Positions 58,305-64,000 of a stretch of 64,000 nt of DNA are shown piece by piece. The notes below the pieces were generated by a model. The model was not told the DNA's origin. It saw only the letters and a program-made list of their open reading frames with translations, and made no database searches. Source of the DNA: Phoronis australis (Eukaryota; Phoronida; Phoronidae). The stretch is from the NCBI GenBank assembly GCA_002633005.1, contig NMRA01000001.1, positions 3,590,192 to 3,654,191 of the forward strand. The letters are read 5' to 3'. Within the stretch, counting starts at the first letter, position 1; every line of letters starts with the position of its first letter. The translations under genes were made by a program, and so were the position numbers.

Positions 58305-58825
58305 CTGGAAGCAAAAAATATTTGTCATTATTGCGCAGACAAAAAACAGTTTGTACGTTTTATGAACAGAGATTAGACGGACTAACGCTATATTTTCCTT
58401 TTTAGCCGGCCTCCGACCGATATTCACCAACAAATGCTGAGGCAATCAGATATGTGAATTAGCTAAATATCTTAGTTTGCACTCAATCACCTTTGACCTT
58501 TTTATTCTGATAGGATGACCCCATTACTTAGAAAAGTGATAAATTTGATTGGCATGGAGACTTACACCTGTACACTGAAATTGAAAAGAAATTCTTGAAA
58601 AATGTAGGAGAATATCAAATGACCTTTGAACTTATTGGCCACTTCCGGTGCATTATGAGTTAAAATATGATGCATTATAGAATTTATGGATGGCTCAAAC
58701 TTAAGTGGAAAGTTTTAAAGTTGAAAGTTGAGTCGTTTGAGAGTTATCATAGAATTCATAGAACCCTGGAATGCCAACTCTCGTACGTGACCTACGTATT
58801 CTATAATTAGAGCTAACGCGACCCC

Positions 58826-58985
58826 GAGACTAGCCGCGAGAGTTTGCACTGAGAATTTCCAGCTGCCTGTTATTATCATTCGTTAAGAGAGATTCTTGAG
58901 GTACGGTTCCATACAAGCAGCGAATTCTCGGCAAAATTAGTCAACAAACTCGGCAATTACACTGGTCATTCTTTATAAGCACCGA
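58826..58985 (+). repeat. Dispersed repeat (pair with 31983-32215)
   Basis: Shares GAGACTAGCCGCGAGAGTTT-like, GTACGGTTCCATACAAG and TCTCGGCAAAATTAGTCAA with the earlier copy. Confidence 0.6.
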
Positions 58986-59079
58986 CTTGTACCTAAAAAA
59001 TATCTGGTGAGCTGGTTGAATTCTGTTTCAGTGGCAGAGAACCACCCTGCATAATGCAATTTAGTCTGATTGTAGCATT

Positions 59080-59480
59080 CCAGGGCCCAGAATCTAATCT
59101 TTGCACTAGAAACGAACTCAAAATTATTTTTGCAATTTCTCTGCTACTTTAGTGCGAACTCAAGATAAGTGTTTGTTAGACTGTACTGGGATACATTATA
59201 ATTTAGGCATGTTGAGTTTCTAGTCCAAGTTTCCACTTGATGACCCTTATATTCGTGCTACAAACTCGAGTAAAAATTCGAAATTTCGAGTTCAAACTTT
59301 AACTTTTAGCCGTAACGTTGGGTTTATCAACTGCAAACTAGGACTAAAAATTACCCACGTATGTCATTATGTACTCGAGCATAAAATAAAAGACACTTAT
59401 CCTGAGTTCGCACAAAAATATAGTTGAAAATGCCAAGCATAATTTCGACTTCCATTTCGAGTAAAAAGATTGGGCCCTGG
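59080..59480. mobile_element. MITE with CCAGGGCCC inverted ends
   Basis: 401 bp between CCAGGGCCCAGA and TTGGGCCCTGG. The inverted repeat continues inward with gaps: GTGCGAACTCAAGATAAGTG on the left mirrors CACTTATCCTGAGTTCGCAC on the right, and a further CTCGAG/TCGAAATTTCGA region lies at the centre. No coding capacity. Confidence 0.8.
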
Positions 59481-59627
59481 TCTCTTTAAGATTATGTAGG
59501 ACTATATCGACAAGCTGTACGTTTTGCCAAATATCTACAAAACTATAGAATTTAACTCACCAAAAGTACATATTTTCTGACTGTAGAAACTTCGTAGTCG
59601 AGTTTTGACTTCATACCAATCTGCCAC

Positions 59628-60010
59628 TAATTGGGCCACGTGACCTTGCTTTTTTAAGAAAATTTAGCAGAAAACAAAGTTCCATTTATAGCAAAACAAC
59701 AGGATCAATAATATGACCAAATTTCATATGATAGAAAGATAAAATCTCAAAATTCTCTAACAGTTTTCTAAATTGTAGTTTCGTTTTCGTTTTCTGCAAC
59801 TTTATTTTTTTCTGAAAAATCATGTCAGCCCTATATTTGATAGCCGCACGTGCAAGAGTGGGACATTTTAAAAACATTTCCTAACAGCGATTTGAAGAAT
59901 AGTGCATAAAGCATAGTATTTGAAAGTTTCATATGAACCTGATCAGCTAGTTTTGAGACACAATGTTCCGAAGTTGGACAAACTTGGATATTTTTCCAGA
60001 GTCTTACATG
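59628..60010 (+). repeat. Diverged dispersed repeat (pair with 26327-26790)
   Basis: Begins AATTGGGCCACGTGACCTTG and ends ACACAATGTTCCGAAGTTGG, matching the earlier copy in order but heavily diverged. Confidence 0.55.
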
Positions 60011-60787
60011 ACTTCAAGGTGGACCAGTGGCAGATATGCAAATCATAGGCATTTAAAAGGTCTATAGTTCTATCTTGTATTAGGTGAAGTAAATTGACTG
60101 TCATCAAAAATTTATCAAATGAATTCATTTGCCGCAATTTCATCGCGTCATTTTTTTTTTGAAAAGTAATCCAGACTTGCTACAATTTGTAAGCCACAGA
60201 GGCTTAAATTAATAATTAAGTGATTTACTACTTGGATAAGCCTTTTTATCCCATATATATGAAAATATGGCCATTGTATATGTGACGTATTCAACTGTGA
60301 TATACGGGAAAGTAGAGCCAATCCGTATATCACGGTAGAAGCCGTATTCAACGGTAGAAGCCGTATTTCCGTTGGTGTGCAGTCTGCTGGTGGAGTAAAT
60401 TCGCGTATACAACGACAAATTTTATTGGGCTCAATCATTTGGGTTTCATAAACCATTAATTCAAGGCATCGTTCCTGAAAAAGCAGTTTTACTGCTCTAA
60501 AAACAGAAAAGATGAAAATTCCGACGCACGGTGATCAGGCGGCTATTTTTGGGGCTCGCTGAAGTTTCAATCTGGGTCCTCATACATATAAATAGGTCAA
60601 ACTAAGTAAGGTCACCGGCTAGTAAAATCTGCCAAAATCTAATTCAAATCCAGCAAAAACGTTTCGTTTTGGATGCATACAGTATATCAACCCTGAGATC
60701 TAAGGTTTTTGCAGGACATCAAGACCTAATAACGAATATGTGCTTCTTTACTGAGGCAATCGTCTGCTCGCAGCGTTCAACTCTCCG

Positions 60788-61500
60788 CTGCCGGCAGAAT
60801 AGAGAATCTTAACCAAGCACCTTGACCTACATTCTACAGCTGCTGATGTCACACGAGGGATGGCGCGTGCTTTGCCACAGGTCACGAGAGTTCATCAACC
60901 AGGATCCGAAGACGAAGTGTATCTCACGGCTGATGGGTGGCGAATTTGAGTGGAAAAGATTTTTTTGTGTCTGACGTTGAATCAACTCTTTGTTTTAAAA
61001 CCCCTTTTCATATTATTATTAACATACAAAAATTACGCAATTGCGTAGGCGCACTTAAAACTCAGCGCGTGGCGTAAGGAAAAGCTATGAGGGTATTTCA
61101 TTGCTCAAAAGTTGTGTCATTGGTGCGAAAGCGAAAGTTGTAGCCCAGCTAGAATGTTGCAAACCTTTGGAGAGCATGTGCCTCCTGACTTTGCCACCAC
61201 ACCACTGAGCTTTTAAATACACCAGCGCTATAAATCCATGTTCCGTCCCATGATTTTGGCAACTTTAATCACCACCCATATTTTTTTGCTTGATTATACA
61301 TGTACATGTTAGGTTTTCATTCTCTTTAGATATTTTCGGTCTTCAGTGTTTCGATAACCAACAGCAGACACAACATCAGCTAATGGTCCACCTAAGAGTG
61401 AAGCACTGAGCTCATCATGTTACAACGGCGGTGTGACGTCAACAGATGTAGAATGTAGGTCAAGGTGCTTGGTCAAGATTCTCCATTCTGCCATTGGCAG
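60788..61500. mobile_element. Non-autonomous element with about 67-bp inverted repeats
   Basis: The left arm 60788-60854 (CTGCCGGCAGAATAGAGAAT...CTTGACCTACATTCTACA...GATGTCACAC) is mirrored at 61431-61500 (GTGTGACGTC...TGTAGAATGTAGGTCAAG...ATTCTGCCATTGGCAG) with few mismatches. The 576-bp interior shows no transposase. Confidence 0.85.
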
Positions 61501-61980
61501 AAGCCAGTGTACCGACATTTATACGCTATGAAAAATAAGACGCATAATTTCCATAAAAACGATATTTTAATTCAGTGAAATTTTTCTCTCTCGTGTTCTC
61601 TCACTTTTAAATCACTGATCTCCAATTTGAATGCGGGTATCGTGTCGTCGGGATCCTTTGACTTGAGCATTATACTCAATTACTAGTAGTGGTAACCTAC
61701 TTTAGCAGACGATATTTTTCCGGTCGAAGCTTAGCGTGATAAAATGTTTAGTAAGCTATAATAGTTGGTGAACATTAATTTATAGATTCACTTTATTTTG
61801 ATTTTGTTTAAGCTTGCAATTGGTTTTGAGTAAAAGCATTATTTGACAAAATACCTCGGCTTTTCTTAAAAGGTCATGACCTCCGACCCCGGGCCTCTGA
61901 CATACAAAGTACTTACAAAGCTGAGGCGAGTCGAGAAGGGTAGATCGATTCATTGCAATGTTTGTCGTTCAGTATGTGGT

Positions 61981-62155
61981 ATAAATAGATTATTACATGT
62001 TCTCAGTCGTTATCACCCTTATCTAGAGCCCTCGTGGATTTTGTAGAGTTATCACCCTCCGGGCTGACGCCCCTCGGGCGATAATTCTCCAAAATCCATT
62101 CGGGCTCTAGATAACGGGGAATACGACTTCGCCATGTAATAATCTATATTTATAC
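61981..62155. mobile_element. Palindromic MITE, copy 1
   Basis: Ends ATAGATTATTACATG and CATGTAATAATCTAT; inner arms ATCTAGAGCCC...GTGGATTTTGTAGAGTTATC and GATAATTCTCCAAAATCCAT...GGGCTCTAGAT, around a CCGGGCTGACGCCCCTCGG centre. The whole element can fold into one long hairpin. Confidence 0.85.
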
Positions 62156-62232
62156 AACAATGTTAGCGTCAAATGGCAAATACAACCGTGTAATAACCCA
62201 TTTAGTTATCTCACTAGTGAGATAACATTTTG

Positions 62233-62311
62233 GCGGGAAACCGAGGCCGGTTTCGAACCCGGGCCTCAAGAGTTTCGAGTCGCCGACTTTACCATTACAC
62301 CACTCAGCGGC
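62233..62311 (-). repeat. tRNA-like sequence, probable SINE head or tRNA pseudogene
   Basis: The minus strand reads GAGTGGTGTAATGGTAAAG (A-box region) and CCCGGGTTCGAAACCGG (T-arm with B box). The T-arm is perfect, but I could not pair a convincing acceptor stem, so a functional tRNA is unlikely. Confidence 0.5.
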
Positions 62312-62870
62312 TGACGTCATCGAACGTGAAAATAGAATACTTAAATGAGCACGCGCAACAATCGCATGTTCAGCAAAGGGCATTGTACCGACATTTATAC
62401 GCAATGAAAAATAAGACACATAATTTCAAAAAAAAACGATATCTTAATCCAGTGAAATTTTTCTCTCGTGTTCTCTCACTTGTAAATCACTGATCTCCAA
62501 TTTGAATGCGGGTATCGTGTCGTCGGGATCCTTTGACTTGAGCATTATACTCAGTTACTAGTGGTAACCTACTTTAGCAGACTATATTTTCTCGGCCGAA
62601 GCTTAGCATGATAAAATGTTTAGTAAGCTATAATAGTTGGTAAACCTTAATTTATAGATTCACTTTATTCCTATTTTGTTTAAATTTTCAATTGGTTTTC
62701 ACTTGGTTTTGAGTAAAAGCATTATTTGACAAAAATAGCTCGGTTTTACTTAAAAGTTCACGACCTCCGACCTCGGGCCTCTGACATAGAAAGTAGTTAC
62801 CAAGCCGAGGCGAGTCGAGAAAAGTAGATCGATTCATTGCAATGTTTGTCGTTCAGTATGTGGTATAAAT

Positions 62871-63020
62871 AGATTGTTACATGTTCTCAGTCATTATCCC
62901 CCTTATCTAGAGCTCTCGTGGATTTTGTAGAGTTATCACCGTCCGGGCTGACGCCCCTCGGGCGATAATTAGGGCTCTAGATAACGGGGGATAACGACTT
63001 TGCCATGTAATAATCTATGT
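62871..63020. mobile_element. Palindromic MITE, copy 2
   Basis: Same architecture as 61981-62155, but the right arm lacks the CTCCAAAATCCATTC segment, so it is about 20 bp shorter. Confidence 0.8.
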
Positions 63021-63140
63021 ATACCACAATTGTGAAGTGCCAGCGTGACACCATATTTTTGTCTTAAGTTTTGCCATTTTTCATGAAACACACCTGTTAT
63101 AAGCCTTTTCTGTTTGTCGTTTTCTCGCGGTTACAAAATA

Positions 63141-63497
63141 AAGCACGAAAAGTACCATAGAATCATACACACCGTGACGAACCACCAAGAAGCTAAGAAT
63201 CATGCATACGAACCCACGAATCATGCATACGAATCCAAAAACTACACAAGTCATATGCACGAGCATCCGGAACATATACGCACCACCAAATGATTAAGTG
63301 TTCGTGCGTGTGATTCGATAATCGTGTGTATGATTTTGTGTTCGTATGCATTATTTTTGTGGTTAGTGGGCATGATTTTTGTTCGTATGCGTGATTTTGG
63401 GTTCACATGCATGATTCATGGGTTCGTATGCATGATTCATAGGTGCGTATGTGGTTCGTGCGTAAGATGCGATGCTCGTGCGTATGATTCTATGGTA
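63141..63497. repeat. Palindromic minisatellite element
   Basis: Outer ends AGTACCATAGAATCATAC and GTATGATTCTATGGTAC are inverted repeats. The left arm carries GAATCATGCATACGAACCC-type units of about 20 bp, and the right arm carries the reverse complement, GGGTTCGTATGCATGATTC. Open frames here (CMIHGFVCMI...) are repeat artefacts. Confidence 0.8.
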
Positions 63498-63559
63498 CCC
63501 CTGATATGTAATTGCACGTATCATTTGTCATACCAGTCTTTGACTAAGTACTAGTCCAC

Positions 63560-64000
63560 GAGAGCACCAACCATGAGCGGCAAGGTGGGGGTCAGCCGAT
63601 TTTCACCAAATTTGGCACATATGTAGTCCTATGGGATCTATAAACAGCGGTAAAATATTTCCTCAAAATATTGCGTTTTTCTAAAGTTATAGGTTCAAAC
63701 ACATTTTACGACTTCGCAGCCATGTTTTCACGGTATGAAAACTGTCCAGTTTTAACTGTTCATATTTTTCCTTGAATGAAAGCTATTGATTTATTATTCA
63801 CTTGGCATTGTTTAGTGGAGCCTATAGATTGTTACACAGATGTCTTTTGAAACACGATTCCGATTTACCACCCTCATTTAGTAGTTTTACTACACTGCCC
63901 CCCGTTATGCCATTTTGAGGTTGTGTTCAGTACACTGCTGTACCAAATCTGCCCCCACTGTTATGAGAATGAAACTTAGCCAAAATGTTGACAAAACATG
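63560..64000. other. Window end, nothing recognised
   Basis: AT-rich sequence without splice-bounded open frames or repeats recognised elsewhere in the window. Confidence 0.4.

Larger units (their letters stand above)
61509..63030 (+). repeat. Direct duplication, two copies offset by 876 bp
   Basis: 61509-62158 and 62385-63030 are homologous from GTACCGACATTTATACGC to the palindromic element at their right ends (…CATGTAATAATCTAT). Shared landmarks are GCGGGTATCGTGTCGTCGGG and AGCATTATACTCA. The 226 bp between the copies contain a tRNA-like sequence. The copies differ by many substitutions and small indels, so the duplication is not an assembly artefact of two alleles. Confidence 0.85.

Noticed and set aside
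62233-62311. A functional tRNA gene on the minus strand.
   Set aside because: The T-arm is good, but no convincing acceptor stem could be paired by eye and the sequence sits within transposon-rich DNA. tRNAscan-SE would decide.
63081-63554. Open frames on both strands with repeated CMIHGF/VCMIR peptides that resemble a repeat protein.
   Set aside because: They are translations of the palindromic minisatellite, and appear on both strands.

Overview
The window looks like animal nuclear DNA, AT-rich, intron-rich and full of short non-autonomous transposons. Coding sequence is sparse and broken into exons with standard GT-AG junctions. The genes are animal families: a type II Golgi carbohydrate sulfotransferase, a CNRIP1-like protein, and a large secreted or membrane mosaic protein built of CUB, C-type lectin, sushi (CCP) and WSC modules. 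That mix, with tRNA-derived SINE-like heads and many MITEs, suggests a marine invertebrate, possibly a non-vertebrate deuterostome such as a hemichordate, echinoderm or cephalochordate. This assignment is inference only. Three single N bases (10099, 14370, 54175) are assembly joins. One separates two near-identical copies of the same 0.36 kb.

Layout. 1-0.6 kb: last coding exon and polyadenylation signal of an unrecognised plus-strand gene. 0.6-15.4 kb: no convincing gene; short repeats, a roughly 420-bp tandem repeat carrying seven CTCF-like core motifs (10.2-11.0 kb), a GGAC microsatellite, and a duplicated block at 14.0-14.7 kb. 15.4-16.9 kb, minus: first two coding exons of a CNRIP1-like gene with an unusual N-terminal extension; the third exon was not found. 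17-33 kb: no recognised gene; inverted-repeat elements (23.7-24.3 kb, 28.0-29.0 kb), SINE-like heads and dispersed repeats. 33.2-36.0 kb, plus: a complete two-exon sulfotransferase of the HNK-1/chondroitin type, with a MITE end about 70 bp before its start codon. 36-41 kb: repeats and degenerate C-rich and G-rich minisatellites. 41.5-58.3 kb, minus: at least eight, probably nine or ten, phase-compatible exons of one mosaic gene, in transcript order CUB, C-type lectin, CCP, CCP, CCP, short CCP-like module, WSC, linker, possibly a Cys-rich module, CCP. Neither its signal peptide nor its C-terminus was found. 58-64 kb: a stack of inverted-repeat transposons, an 876-bp-offset tandem duplication and a palindromic minisatellite.

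How the genes relate. Nothing indicates that the three main genes act together. The sulfotransferase should act on glycans in the Golgi lumen, the mosaic protein is expected to work outside the cell in recognition or adhesion, and the CNRIP1-like protein is cytosolic. The most informative items are the mosaic gene and its rewired lectin cysteines, the CTCF-like motif array, the paired Akt-type motifs in the CNRIP1-like N-terminus, and the TTAA-flanked inverted-repeat elements, one of which sits inside the CUB intron.
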